This document shows positions 1 through 6,209 of a DNA stretch of 11,683 nucleotides, piece by piece. The stretch lies in the NCBI GenBank assembly GCA_030527765.1, contig JAUNAE010000033.1, positions 8,050-19,732 on the forward strand, written 5' to 3'. A program made the translations under genes and the position numbers. The notes under the pieces were generated by a model, which saw only the letters and a list, made by a program, of their open reading frames with translations, ran no database searches and had not been told where the DNA came from. This DNA is from Eubacteriales bacterium. Its GTDB lineage: Bacteria; Bacillota_A; Clostridia; Lachnospirales; Lachnospiraceae. Each line of letters begins with the position of its first letter. Positions within the stretch are counted from its first letter, which is position 1.

Positions 1-1
1 A

Positions 2-190
2 TATGAAGCAATCACTCGTCCAATCACTTTCACATACGAGTACTATTCCGGTTCAAAAAAGTACTCAGAACAACAAACAATCGATCTCAAAGCCGGGATC
101 GCTATGCCGGTTCCTAAATATGCCACCAAAGATCAGGAACTGCATTCCATTTCCTATACGTTACAAGAGATGTTACAGAAGAATCTTTAA
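2..190 (+). CDS. C-terminal end of an unrecognised protein (partial, cut by window edge)
   Basis: An open frame runs from the first bases of the window to a TAA at 188-190 and gives 62 residues ending in LQEMLQKNL. The composition is that of a real protein: it begins YEAITRPITFTYEYYSG, then a charged stretch, and then a short amphipathic helix at the end. A different frame over the same bases has an ATG at 3 but reads as low-quality, basic, Cys/Arg-rich sequence, so I prefer this frame. The stop overlaps the stop of the convergent gene at 187. I do not recognise the family. It belongs either to the integrative element or to its cargo; the start lies outside the window. Confidence 0.55.
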   Translation, partial: YEAITRPITFTYEYYSGSKKYSEQQTIDLKAGIAMPVPKYATKDQELHSISYTLQEMLQKNL

Positions 191-372
191 TCTTTTTTCT
201 GAACAATCGCATATTCTCCTGTTATCTCTTTTGTGTATTCCAGCACTTCTATTGCTTCGTCTCTACTCAGGCGCTCTTCTGCGAACTTGTCGATGATATA
301 ATCCGCAAGTTCGCTGATTTTATTTCCGTCAAAAATTTCCCCACTTTTCATCAGAACATCTCTTGCTTTCAT
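187..372 (-). CDS. Small hypothetical protein of the element's leftward operon (61 aa)
   Basis: The 61-residue acidic protein begins MKARDVLMKSGEIF and looks all-helical, with no signal peptide or membrane segment. AAAGGAG lies 6 bases before the ATG, and only 11 bases separate it from the stop of the excisionase-like gene upstream, so the two are probably co-transcribed. It is the last gene of a leftward set of three small genes (912 to 187) and converges on the partial gene from the left, overlapping it by four bases. Small acidic helical proteins in this position are common in prophages and integrative elements of Clostridia, but I cannot name a function. Confidence 0.7.
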   Translation of the reverse strand: MKARDVLMKSGEIFDGNKISELADYIIDKFAEERLSRDEAIEVLEYTKEITGEYAIVQKKD

Positions 373-383
373 CTTGTCTCCTT

Positions 384-653
384 TCAGTTGAGCATCTTTC
401 TCAGTTCTTCAGGCAGCTCCTCTACACTCTCGATCCCGATGTAAGCGAGTACTTTCGGCAAGTAAACATCGTAGCGATATTTCACCCGCTTTGAGTTTTG
501 TGCTTTCGCCGGTCTGGCCTGGCCGATATTGAACGTTTTCTTCTCCGGAGCCAGGCTCATTTCCTTCCGGAGCATGTAGCGTACCGTATCTGGGTACACT
601 CCAAGGATCTTTGCAGCCTGGCTGACGGAGATTCTGACTTTACTGATCTCCAT
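384..653 (-). CDS. Excisionase-like / small helix-turn-helix DNA-binding protein (89 aa)
   Basis: Residues 7-32 (start RISVSQAAKILGVYPDTVRYML) form a winged-helix motif of the MerR/excisionase type: SxxxAAKILGVxxxTVRYML. A basic middle section (RPAKAQNSKRVKYRY) follows, then an acidic C-terminal helix. An upstream in-frame ATG at 704 exists, but AAGGAGGAG lies 4 bases before the ATG at 653, and the extra residues would overlap the preceding gene, so I choose 653. It is the second gene of the leftward operon. Proteins of this kind bind element ends and steer the integrase toward excision, or act as early regulators; which role applies here is inference. An operator copy (687-702) lies 34 bases upstream of the start. 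Confidence 0.75.
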   Translation of the reverse strand: MEISKVRISVSQAAKILGVYPDTVRYMLRKEMSLAPEKKTFNIGQARPAKAQNSKRVKYRYDVYLPKVLAYIGIESVEELPEELRKMLN

Positions 654-681
654 GTTTCTCCTCCTTCGTATTGCTTTTATC

Positions 682-912
682 TCACCGTCGCACATCTGCG
701 ACATATTGAGTAAAAAAAATCTTATTCACTTCGTTTTTATCCATTTTAAGGACTCTCGCCATAGCATCAACCTCTTTGATGCTAAATGTTGCTCCGTTAG
801 CAGATAATTTTCTATAAAAAGTTGCTTTATCAATTCCCACTTTCTCAGCCATTTCTGTGATGTTCATCCCACAGCTTCCTATTTTTTCTCTTAATTTGTT
901 TACATCAACCAT
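682..912 (-). CDS. Cro-like XRE-family helix-turn-helix protein (76 aa)
   Basis: The 76-residue protein starts MVDVNKLREKIGSCGMNITEM. The helix-turn-helix spans about residues 15-40 (MNITEMAEKVGIDKATFYRKL), and a conserved tail follows (MARVLKMDKNEVNKIFF). This layout is typical of small Cro-like phage regulators. Three starts are possible: GTG 921, ATG 918 and ATG 912. AGGAGG at 921-926 gives 8-base spacing only for the ATG at 912. It is the first gene of the leftward operon, opposite the S24 repressor, from a TTGACA/TATTGT promoter. It probably competes with the repressor for the shared operators. Its last codons contain one operator copy. Confidence 0.85.
   Translation of the reverse strand: MVDVNKLREKIGSCGMNITEMAEKVGIDKATFYRKLSANGATFSIKEVDAMARVLKMDKNEVNKIFFTQYVADVRR
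687..702. promoter_or_regulatory. Repressor operator copy inside the Cro-like gene
   Basis: GTCGCACATCTGCGAC is an inverted repeat (GTCGCA, 4-bp spacer, TGCGAC). It differs by one spacer base from the operator at 928-943. It lies in the last codons of the Cro-like gene and 34 bp before the excisionase-like start, so it could let the repressor block elongation or a secondary promoter. Binding is inferred from the repeat and context. Confidence 0.6.
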
Positions 913-927
913 TATCATCACCTCCTT

Positions 928-943
928 GTCGCATATCTGCGAC
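928..943. promoter_or_regulatory. Repressor operator at the leftward promoter
   Basis: GTCGCATATCTGCGAC is a perfect 6-bp inverted repeat around TATC. It begins 8 bp downstream of the -10 box of the leftward promoter, over the expected transcription start and just before the ribosome binding site of the Cro-like gene. A bound repressor would block that promoter. Confidence 0.75.
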
Positions 944-950
944 TAACATT

Positions 951-979
951 ACAATATCATTCAACCTTATTCATGTCAA
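951..979 (-). promoter_or_regulatory. Leftward early promoter for the Cro-like operon
   Basis: Reading the minus strand, TTGACA (979-974) and TATTGT (956-951) are separated by 17 bp. This is a near-consensus sigma-70 promoter aimed at the Cro-like gene. Operators flank it on both sides (928-943 and 987-1002). Confidence 0.8.
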
Positions 980-986
980 TTGTTTT

Positions 987-1002
987 TTCTCATTTCTGCG
1001 AA
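987..1002. promoter_or_regulatory. Degenerate repressor operator between the divergent promoters
   Basis: TTCTCATTTCTGCGAA matches GTCGCATATCTGCGAC at 12 of 16 positions, with one half-site (TCTGCGA) intact. It lies just upstream of the leftward -35 box and between the two divergent promoters, as expected for the middle operator of a repressor/Cro switch. Confidence 0.55.
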
Positions 1003-1018
1003 TATTTTTTCTATTTTC

Positions 1019-1034
1019 GTTGCATATTTGCGAA
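1019..1034. promoter_or_regulatory. Repressor operator over the repressor's own promoter
   Basis: GTTGCATATTTGCGAA matches the consensus operator at 13 of 16 positions and covers the -35 box (TTGCAT, 1020-1025) of the rightward promoter. This position fits negative autoregulation of the repressor. Confidence 0.65.
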
Positions 1035-1048
1035 ATACATGATATTAT
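1020..1048 (+). promoter_or_regulatory. Promoter of the S24 repressor gene
   Basis: TTGCAT (1020-1025) and TATTAT (1043-1048) are separated by 17 bp. AAAGGAGG follows at 1057-1064, just ahead of the ATG at 1071. The -35 box lies inside an operator copy. Confidence 0.7.
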
Positions 1049-1070
1049 TTTGCATAAAGGAGGTGTAAAC

Positions 1071-1703
1071 ATGGGTAGTCTAATTGGAAATAGAATAAAG
1101 GCCCGGCGCATATTCCTCAATCTCAGCGTTGATGAATTGGCAGAGCGAATAAACAAGTCCCGAGCAACTATATATAGATATGAGAATGGTGATATTGAAA
1201 GCTTGCCCACTACAATACTTGAGCCTCTGGCAAAAGCATTAGAAACCACTCCTGCAGATTTAATGGGCTGGGATGACACTGATGTTCCTCATCTTGCCGA
1301 GCAAATATCTCTTGGTGATTATCAAATACCAATCGTAGGTAGAGTCGCAGCTGGAGTGCCACTCTTTTCCGCTGATAACATCGAGGGGTATATAGATTAC
1401 AGGAAGAATCCTCGCAGCGAGGTCTTCGCTATGCATGTTGTCGGGCAGAGCATGGAGCCAAAGATCATGGACGGCGATCTCATTATTATCGATAAGAGTG
1501 CTGCATGGGACGATGGGGATATTGTTGTCGTTACTGTTAATGGGGATGAGGGGACTGTTAAGCGAATCCGAAGATATGCTGATGGTATTCGCCTGATCCC
1601 GATCAACCAGGCTGTGGATCCGATGGATTTTACAAAGGAAGAGGTTCTGGAGCTTCCGATCAAGGTGGTAGGTAAGGTTGTTCAGCTTCGCAGGGACATC
1701 TGA
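1071..1703 (+). CDS. LexA/CI-like repressor: XRE helix-turn-helix plus S24 self-cleaving protease (210 aa)
   Basis: The N-terminal XRE domain spans about residues 4-66; its helix-turn-helix includes LSVDELAERINKSRATIYRYE. A peptidase S24 domain follows (about 85-205). The nucleophile is Ser127 in GQSMEP and the general base is Lys164 in GTVKRI. The expected Ala-Gly autocleavage bond is Ala94-Gly95 in GRVAAGVP. The ATG at 1071 is chosen because AAAGGAGG precedes it; an earlier in-frame ATG at 1020 lies within the promoter and operator. In this family, RecA filaments formed on DNA damage trigger self-cleavage and release the operators, so the element is probably induced by the SOS response. It faces the Cro-like operon, and the four operators around it are its likely targets. 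Confidence 0.93.
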   Translation: MGSLIGNRIKARRIFLNLSVDELAERINKSRATIYRYENGDIESLPTTILEPLAKALETTPADLMGWDDTDVPHLAEQISLGDYQIPIVGRVAAGVPLFSADNIEGYIDYRKNPRSEVFAMHVVGQSMEPKIMDGDLIIIDKSAAWDDGDIVVVTVNGDEGTVKRIRRYADGIRLIPINQAVDPMDFTKEEVLELPIKVVGKVVQLRRDI

Positions 1704-1820
1704 TCATACCAATTGATCTGCTGCTCTGGTGAATATTTTTATAAATATGGAGGTGATGCGTAGAACTAGATATAGTTATTTTTTACATCCAATATTATTG
1801 TTATGAAAGGAGAACTAGCT

Positions 1821-2276
1821 ATGAAAAAGAAAGTAAGATTGTTTTCTCTGTTACTCGTATTTGTTTTGCTTCTGTCTATACCGACAACTGCAGGTGCTGC
1901 CAAGACCTACAAGGCAAAAAAAGTTACTTCGAAGCAAATCGTTACAGAATTTAAAAAGTCATTCAAGATTCATAAAATCAAAGATTACAAAAAAGGCAAA
2001 AACGACAGTTTAGTCGGCGAGGTCAATGATTATAAATCTAAGACTGATTTCTATGACAAACGTTACAACAAATATTGTACTGTTGAAGTGTTTGCAGATG
2101 CTTACGATGCAGCTGGCCGTCGTGCATTTCTTCAGCTCTATCAAGTGATATATAACGATGATTCTACCAACATGTATGTCTTCCGCCACAAAAATATTAT
2201 ACTACGCGTGACCAATGCAATGCCAAAGTCAGCTGCATTGAAATATTATCGAACTCTCAAATCAATTGTAAAATAA
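1821..2276 (+). CDS. Secreted hypothetical protein carried by the element (151 aa)
   Basis: The start is a typical Sec signal peptide: KKK at 2-4, hydrophobic residues 7-20, and a likely cut near residue 26-27 in TTAGAAKTY. The mature part is basic (KAKKVTSKQ..., many Lys/Tyr), then mixed, with DAYDAAGRRAFLQLYQVIY and a C-terminal helix. AAAGGAG precedes the ATG at 1821, so I prefer it to the in-frame ATG at 1803, which would overlap that site. I know no family name; small secreted Lys-rich proteins are frequent in Lachnospiraceae. It lies downstream of the repressor in the same direction (118 bp gap), so it could be expressed from the integrated state as a conversion or moron-type gene. That role is inference. 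Confidence 0.75.
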   Translation: MKKKVRLFSLLLVFVLLLSIPTTAGAAKTYKAKKVTSKQIVTEFKKSFKIHKIKDYKKGKNDSLVGEVNDYKSKTDFYDKRYNKYCTVEVFADAYDAAGRRAFLQLYQVIYNDDSTNMYVFRHKNIILRVTNAMPKSAALKYYRTLKSIVK

Positions 2277-2332
2277 ATGACCATTTTGGAAAATCACCTA
2301 GATGATCTCTAACTGATTACATTGTATCCGAG

Positions 2333-2373
2333 AAAAAAAACAAGAAGCCCCGGTGTTGGCGCACCAGAGCTTC
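2333..2373 (-). terminator. Rho-independent terminator of the Nudix-like gene
   Basis: On the minus strand GAAGC (2373-2369) pairs with GCTTC (2348-2344), with an inner GGTG/CACC stem and a GCGCCAA-type loop. TTG and a run of eight T follow (2340-2333). There is no T-run on the other side, so it acts leftward. The rest of the 186-bp gap 2277-2462 shows no gene. Confidence 0.8.
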
Positions 2374-2462
2374 CAGCCTACCGTTGCCGGTATAGGATGA
2401 TTGGTCTATGAAACCATACTTATTATATCAATTCTTCCGGCATCTGTATATATTTTTCTCTC

Positions 2463-2900
2463 TTATGATATTTTTTCTTTGACGAATTCAACTACATCTT
2501 TGTTTTTCGCCATGATTGTCTCATCCCGCTCCATATCTGCTATGGTCATCCATCGGTATCTCTGATTCTCGATGATGAATTCATGCTCCTGCATTACTGT
2601 GGGAATGAGCTTTATCCGGCATGAATACAGACTGTGTCTGTATAGTTTATCAATATGATCTCTTTCCGAATACTTTTCATGTATACGATTCGCAACGAAA
2701 TGCAGATGAATGTTTTCATACGACATCTTCAGCAATTCTGATAATTTACGCATGATGTTTCTCTCATTTTCATGTTCTATCGTTTTGAAGTTTGGAAAGA
2801 ACCAGCAATCCCAGGCAGTATCAAAATACAACAGAAATCTGTTTCGATTGGTATCTTCCCCGATTGCTATTATAGAGAATGCATGTATTTCTTTTTCCAT
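2463..2900 (-). CDS. Nudix-fold-like protein beside the integrase, catalytic box degenerate (145 aa)
   Basis: The protein starts MEKEIHAFSIIAIGEDTNRN. Residues 6-40 (AFSIIAIGED..., RFLLYFDTAWDCWFFPNFK) resemble the first strands of a Nudix domain. Residues 42-64 (IEHENERNIMRKLSELLKM...) occupy the place of the Nudix box but lack the GX5EX7REUXEEXGU pattern. A late strand-helix segment (RYRWMTIADMERDETIMAKNKDVVEFVKE) fits the end of such domains. Hydrolase activity is doubtful, and a binding or regulatory role is possible. The start at 2900 has AAGGTGAT with good spacing; a GTG at 2909 is less likely. It is divergent from the integrase with only 45 bp between starts, so its promoter and the integrase promoter must overlap or lie within the genes. 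Confidence 0.65.
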   Translation of the reverse strand: MEKEIHAFSIIAIGEDTNRNRFLLYFDTAWDCWFFPNFKTIEHENERNIMRKLSELLKMSYENIHLHFVANRIHEKYSERDHIDKLYRHSLYSCRIKLIPTVMQEHEFIIENQRYRWMTIADMERDETIMAKNKDVVEFVKEKIS

Positions 2901-2945
2901 ACTGATCACCTTGTTTTTCTATTGGATTTCATAGGAGGAATACGG

Positions 2946-4100
2946 ATGGCTAAACGCAAAAAATATCCTGTACTCCCGAACGGGTACGGATCCATCAGAT
3001 ACCTTGGCAAAAATCGTTCCAGGCCTTATGCAGTACATCCACCTGCGACCGAATGTGATCAATCCGGTCATTACATCCGTCCGAAAGCCCTGTGCTATGT
3101 GGATGACTGGTATGTAGGATTTGCCGTGTTATCGTCATATCATGCAGGAACCTACCACCCCGGAGATGAGATCCTACTACAGCAATACATGGCTGTATCC
3201 GATGCGGATCTCGACTCGTTTTGCAAACGACTGCTTCGTGATCACAGAATGAGCAATCACTCTTCTGCTGCGAATGAACCAACCTTTGCAGATGTATATG
3301 AGCAGTTCTTCGACTGGAAATTCGGAGAGAAGGCTTCCAAGAAACTTTCCTCTTCTGCCCGATACTCATGCATGGCAGCATTCAAGAATACAGCCATTCT
3401 TCATGATCGGGCATTCCGTTCGATCACTCTGGAAGAGCTGCAGTCTGTCCTGAATACCTGCCCGCTGAAGCAAGCCAGTATTGAAATCATCCTATCCCTG
3501 TTCAAGCAGATGTATCGGTTTGCAGAACCGCGAGAGCTTTGTGACAGGAATTATGCTCAGTATCTTGTAATGCCAAATGCCGAAGGCGATGCGCATGGCG
3601 AACCTTTTACCGAGGAAGATCTTCGCAAGCTCTGGCAGCATCAGGGCGATGATGCAGTTGCTCTCATTCTGATCATGTGTTACTCCGGTTTCCGGATATC
3701 AGCTTATGCAGGTCTTGAAGTGAATCTATCCGAAGGTTATTTTCGTGGAGGTGTGAAAACTGCTGCCAGCAAGAACAGAATCGTACCGATTCACTCCAGT
3801 ATATTCCCTCTGGTCCAGAAGCGCACCATTGATGGCAAATTCATCATCAAGACAAGTGCCCAAGTACGCGTATCCATGCGTGCAGTTCTGGTGAGACTTG
3901 GTATTGATCCACACACTCCACATGACTGCAGACATACTTTCTCTACCTTATGCGAAAAATACAAAGTAAACGAGAATGATCGTAAGCGATTGCTCGGACA
4001 CAGCTTCCAGGCTGATATAACTAATGGGATTTATGGCCACAGAACCGTGGACGAATTGAGAAGTGAAATTGAAAAAATAAAGCTGCCTGATGGGATCTGA
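2946..4100 (+). CDS. int: Tyrosine recombinase / integrase (384 aa)
   Basis: This phage-integrase-family recombinase cuts and rejoins DNA at attachment sites to insert or excise the element. The catalytic set is complete: Arg250 (CYSGFR), Lys276 (AASKNR), His326 and Arg329 (PHDCRHTF), His352 (RLLGH) and Tyr363 (GIYGHRTV). An SAM-like core-binding domain spans about residues 112-205 (TFADVYEQFFDWKF...), and the first 110 residues form a longer-than-usual arm-type or accessory N-terminus (YGSIRYLGKNRSRPYAVHPP). ATAGGAGGAA lies just before the ATG at 2946. An open frame continues upstream to 2772, but that part is antisense to the Nudix-like gene and has no ribosome site. The gene ends in a terminator with direct repeats behind it, typical of the int-att end of an element. 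Confidence 0.95.
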   Translation: MAKRKKYPVLPNGYGSIRYLGKNRSRPYAVHPPATECDQSGHYIRPKALCYVDDWYVGFAVLSSYHAGTYHPGDEILLQQYMAVSDADLDSFCKRLLRDHRMSNHSSAANEPTFADVYEQFFDWKFGEKASKKLSSSARYSCMAAFKNTAILHDRAFRSITLEELQSVLNTCPLKQASIEIILSLFKQMYRFAEPRELCDRNYAQYLVMPNAEGDAHGEPFTEEDLRKLWQHQGDDAVALILIMCYSGFRISAYAGLEVNLSEGYFRGGVKTAASKNRIVPIHSSIFPLVQKRTIDGKFIIKTSAQVRVSMRAVLVRLGIDPHTPHDCRHTFSTLCEKYKVNENDRKRLLGHSFQADITNGIYGHRTVDELRSEIEKIKLPDGI

Positions 4101-4117
4101 TCCACCGGGCAGCTTTT
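4079..4117 (+). terminator. Terminator at the end of the integrase gene
   Basis: AAAGCTGCC (4079-4087) pairs with GGCAGCTTT (4108-4116), the second arm running into TTTT. The hairpin begins inside the last codons of the integrase. Confidence 0.8.
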
Positions 4118-4120
4118 CAT

Positions 4121-4141
4121 TTGTGACTAGCTTGTGACTAG
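4121..4141 (+). repeat. Tandem direct repeat TTGTGACTAG behind the integrase
   Basis: TTGTGACTAG occurs at 4121-4130 and again at 4132-4141, 11 bp apart. Short direct repeats directly behind an integrase gene are the usual form of arm-type binding sites near an attachment site. The assignment is by position and form only. Confidence 0.5.
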
Positions 4142-4260
4142 TAATTCCATTTTATCACCATTTTTGTCCACTTATTCACAGGTTCAAAAATGCCGATTTT
4201 GCTGATACACACTGACTTTTTCGCGTATTTGCTGATTTTTTCAAATCAGCCTAATTTTAA
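4142..4260. other. Probable right boundary (attachment region) of the integrative element
   Basis: This AT-rich stretch runs from the direct repeats to the end of the PPC-like gene. It holds TTTGCTGAT twice (4198-4206 and 4228-4236) and a hairpin GCTGATTT/AAATCAGC (4231-4250) that includes the stop codon of the PPC-like gene. That gene appears to lack its last strand, which places the crossover near 4241-4260. The core sequence cannot be fixed because the left end of the element is outside the window. Confidence 0.35.
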
Positions 4261-5011
4261 TATTTATATAATAGGTTCCCGGTGTCAGTTTCCGTGTAAT
4301 TTTCAGCGTATCTCCCGGCCAGTAATTCGAATATGACATCCGGACATTGGATGAATCGTTCAGGTTGACTTCAAACGGTCTCCCCCCGATCATGTCAATC
4401 ACGTCAATATTCTCTGTCACAACATTTACTGTGTATTCTCCTTCTTCGGATACAGAAAATCTATACCAGTCTTCTTTTTCTGTATGGGTAATTGCTCCTC
4501 TGACAGTTTTGCCGACCGTATATACCTGTGGTGAAACAAAAGAAACTGCTTTCTGATCCTCCAGACCTTTGAACGCTGCAAACGCTGCACTAACCTTGAA
4601 TTTTCCACTCTTTTCCCGGTTATCTACATACACATTGAGATAATATCTTCCCGGTGACAGAGCATATGTCTTACGGCCAGTCTCTCCGCCAGCTAAATAA
4701 TAATAGCTATTTGAAGCAACTTTGCCGAGATCTTCTGTGTAAAGATTCCATTTAAGGCCGCGTTCCAGAGCATTTTCTACCTTAATGTTCAGATTACCCA
4801 CAGATGGGATCTCGACTTTATACCAGAAGTTTTCTGACGTCTGCTCCGGTACCTGCTGGGTCACCCAGCTTCCGTCTTTCTTTAAGGTCACTGCCTCACT
4901 CACTCCTGCTGCATAGATTTTTTCAGGTCTTTTTACACCCACTACCGTCAGCAAAAGCATCAGAATAACCATACATCTGGTTACTGCTTTTTTCATAAAT
5001 CTCTCCGCCAT
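4241..5011 (-). CDS. Secreted protein with two PPC-like beta-sandwich repeats, probably 3'-truncated (256 aa)
   Basis: A signal peptide occupies about residues 1-35 (MKKAV..., hydrophobic 13-26, KIYAAG cut). Two similar units follow. Unit 1 (about 57-146) has ENFWYKVEIP and ends LSPGRYYLNVYVDNREKSGKF plus a final strand. Unit 2 (about 168-256) has KEDWYRFSV and LTPGTYYINIKIRLI, then stops. This layout resembles bacterial pre-peptidase C-terminal (PPC) domains, which sit on secreted enzymes and surface proteins. Unit 2 lacks the roughly 16 residues that finish unit 1, and the stop lies at the inferred element boundary, so the gene was probably cut by integration. Two starts are possible, 5011 (GAAGGAG 10 bases away) and 4996. 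It is 33 bp behind the next upstream gene, so likely in one operon. Confidence 0.75.
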   Translation of the reverse strand: MAERFMKKAVTRCMVILMLLLTVVGVKRPEKIYAAGVSEAVTLKKDGSWVTQQVPEQTSENFWYKVEIPSVGNLNIKVENALERGLKWNLYTEDLGKVASNSYYYLAGGETGRKTYALSPGRYYLNVYVDNREKSGKFKVSAAFAAFKGLEDQKAVSFVSPQVYTVGKTVRGAITHTEKEDWYRFSVSEEGEYTVNVVTENIDVIDMIGGRPFEVNLNDSSNVRMSYSNYWPGDTLKITRKLTPGTYYINIKIRLI

Positions 5012-5044
5012 CGTTTTCCTTCTCCTTCGTCTCCTGTTTACTGG

Positions 5045-5647
5045 TTATTTACTGATCTCGATCATGTCCGGTTTGAAGCTGCCGGTCGTATTGATCAGAA
5101 TGAACTCACCGTTCTCTGCATCCGTATAAGTAATGTAGCGGATAGCTCCGTCAGCAGACTCTGCACTGTAGTATTCATTGTCTGCTTCATCCGTATGAAC
5201 ATGCTCCTTGCTCATGATGGTCTCATGTGCAGTTTCATTGACTGTCTTGTCATACACAGCCACTGAGAGAAACTCCTCTCTGTTTTCCATATCGTAGAGT
5301 ACGATGGTCTTTTCTTCTTCCTGCAGGATGGACTGTACTTCGATATCTCCTGCATAAGTGATCTTCAGATCACCAATCGTATAGACGATCTTTCCGTCTT
5401 CGTTGCGCTCATCTGCTGCATTTGCTGCATTCTCATAAGCATTCCAAAGTCGGTCACTCTCCTCTTTCATCTCTGACTGATATGCCTCGAATTCTTCGTC
5501 TGACATATCCAGGAAATTTAAAGTTTCTGCTTCTGTCTCATCTGCTGCGAATACTCTGTACTGATTATTTGTGATTCCGCCGGTCATGCCAAATGCAAGT
5601 GCCATACTGCAGACAGCTGCACCGACAGCGATGAATGTCTTTCTCAT
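5045..5647 (-). CDS. Secreted acidic hypothetical protein (200 aa)
   Basis: The signal peptide (MRKTFIAVGAAVCSMALAFG...) is probably cut after VFA (residue 34). The mature chain starts with an acidic helical stretch (about 36-80, DMSDEEFEAYQSEMKEESD). It then has a beta-rich part (about 87-200) with IVYTIGDLKITYAGDIEV and RYITYTDAENGEFILINTTG. AAAGGAGA lies 9-10 bases before the ATG. It sits 42 bp downstream of WXG unit 1 and 33 bp upstream of the PPC-like gene, so it likely shares their transcript. I do not recognise a family. Its place behind a WXG100 pair suggests a partner or simply an envelope protein of the same operon; this is inference. Confidence 0.75.
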   Translation of the reverse strand: MRKTFIAVGAAVCSMALAFGMTGGITNNQYRVFAADETEAETLNFLDMSDEEFEAYQSEMKEESDRLWNAYENAANAADERNEDGKIVYTIGDLKITYAGDIEVQSILQEEEKTIVLYDMENREEFLSVAVYDKTVNETAHETIMSKEHVHTDEADNEYYSAESADGAIRYITYTDAENGEFILINTTGSFKPDMIEISK

Positions 5648-5689
5648 GCTTTCTGTTCTCCTTTACGCTTGCAGTTTTGTATGTTTATT

Positions 5690-6010
5690 TTATACGATGA
5701 CATCTCCGGAGAGGCTGTTTGCCAGCTCTACGCTGGTCTGCTCTGCATTGCTGTACTGCTGTGCCATCTCGATCAGATCGGTGGAATGCTCTTTGATCAT
5801 CTTGTAGATACGCTGCATGTCATCCTGAAGCTGGTTGAACTTGTTTACGTATGCGGTAGCTGCCTCGCCTGTCCATACCTGTCCGCTTAATCCTGTTACC
5901 AGGGCGGTCATCTGCTGTGTCAGGTTGTTGACCTCTGTGCCGTGTCCCTCAAAACTTGCTGCTGTTGACTGTAACTGCTCCGGTGTTACCTTTAAGATAC
6001 CTGCTGCCAT
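5690..6010 (-). CDS. WXG100 family protein, WTG type, unit 1 (106 aa)
   Basis: This ESAT-6-like helical hairpin of 106 residues starts MAAGILKVTPEQLQSTAASF. The turn carries the signature Trp46-Thr-Gly48 (QVWTGEAA), and the tail has the T7SS export signal YxxxE (Tyr86, Glu90). There is no Sec signal peptide, as expected for a substrate of the EssC-type secretion ATPase. The ATG at 6010 has GAGGA 8 bases ahead; a longer upstream frame is translated repeat DNA and is rejected. It is the second gene of a pair with the YEG-type gene at 6328-6627, separated by 317 bp of structured repeats. Its protein is identical to the unit 3 copy and differs at one residue (Asn88) from unit 2. It probably forms a heterodimer with the YEG-type partner. 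Confidence 0.93.
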   Translation of the reverse strand: MAAGILKVTPEQLQSTAASFEGHGTEVNNLTQQMTALVTGLSGQVWTGEAATAYVNKFNQLQDDMQRIYKMIKEHSTDLIEMAQQYSNAEQTSVELANSLSGDVIV

Positions 6011-6071
6011 ATGTTTGTCCTCGCTTTCTTTTCTTTGTAAATCAGATAATTTTTCTTGTATTGTTAAACTG

Positions 6072-6139
6072 ATAAAAATCGATCTCGCCGCACCACGGGA
6101 TGAATGAGTGATGCTAATAAAAGTCGAATGAGTTAATTC
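6072..6139 (+). repeat. Tandem fragments of the cloverleaf repeat, unit 1
   Basis: ATAAAAATCG (6072) and ATAAAAGTCG (6117) begin two short derivatives, spaced 45 bp; the next unit begins 25 bp later at 6142. The first keeps the two ends of the full repeat (ATCGATCTCGCCGC fused to ACCACGGGA) without its interior. A spacer GAATGAGTGATGCTA is shared with unit 2. Confidence 0.7.
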
Positions 6140-6209
6140 TAATAAAAGTCGATTGCTCCGCGTTTCACGCTCCCGCAATCGCCACACCACTGCACCACGG
6201 GACTTATTA
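6140..6209 (+). repeat. Internally deleted cloverleaf repeat, unit 1 (70 bp)
   Basis: It starts TAATAAAAGTC and ends GACTTATTA, so the terminal inverted repeat is kept with one base missing. The first arm (CGATTGC ... GCAATCG with inner GCGT/ACGC) is identical to the full copies at 9455 and 11121. The second arm and most of the third are replaced by a short ACCACTGCACCACGGG join. Confidence 0.8.

Noticed and set aside
3..296. 97-residue plus-strand frame at the left edge
   Set aside because: It overlaps the minus-strand 61-aa gene for over 100 bp, has an odd Leu/Arg/Cys-rich composition and no ribosome site; the frame ending at 190 is more protein-like.
1022..1031. GCATATTTGC shared by the repressor operator and the two promoter modules
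   Set aside because: The flanks differ (operator needs C...G outside the core; modules need GATGAA boxes), so a common protein is not supported.
1756..1806. 16-codon leader peptide frame (MRRTRYSYF...) after GGAGG upstream of the secreted cargo gene
   Set aside because: The ribosome site is only 2 bases from the ATG and no attenuator structure follows.
2995..3381. Minus-strand frame of 128 residues inside the integrase gene
   Set aside because: It lies fully within the recombinase, is His/Arg/Ser-rich and has no start signal.
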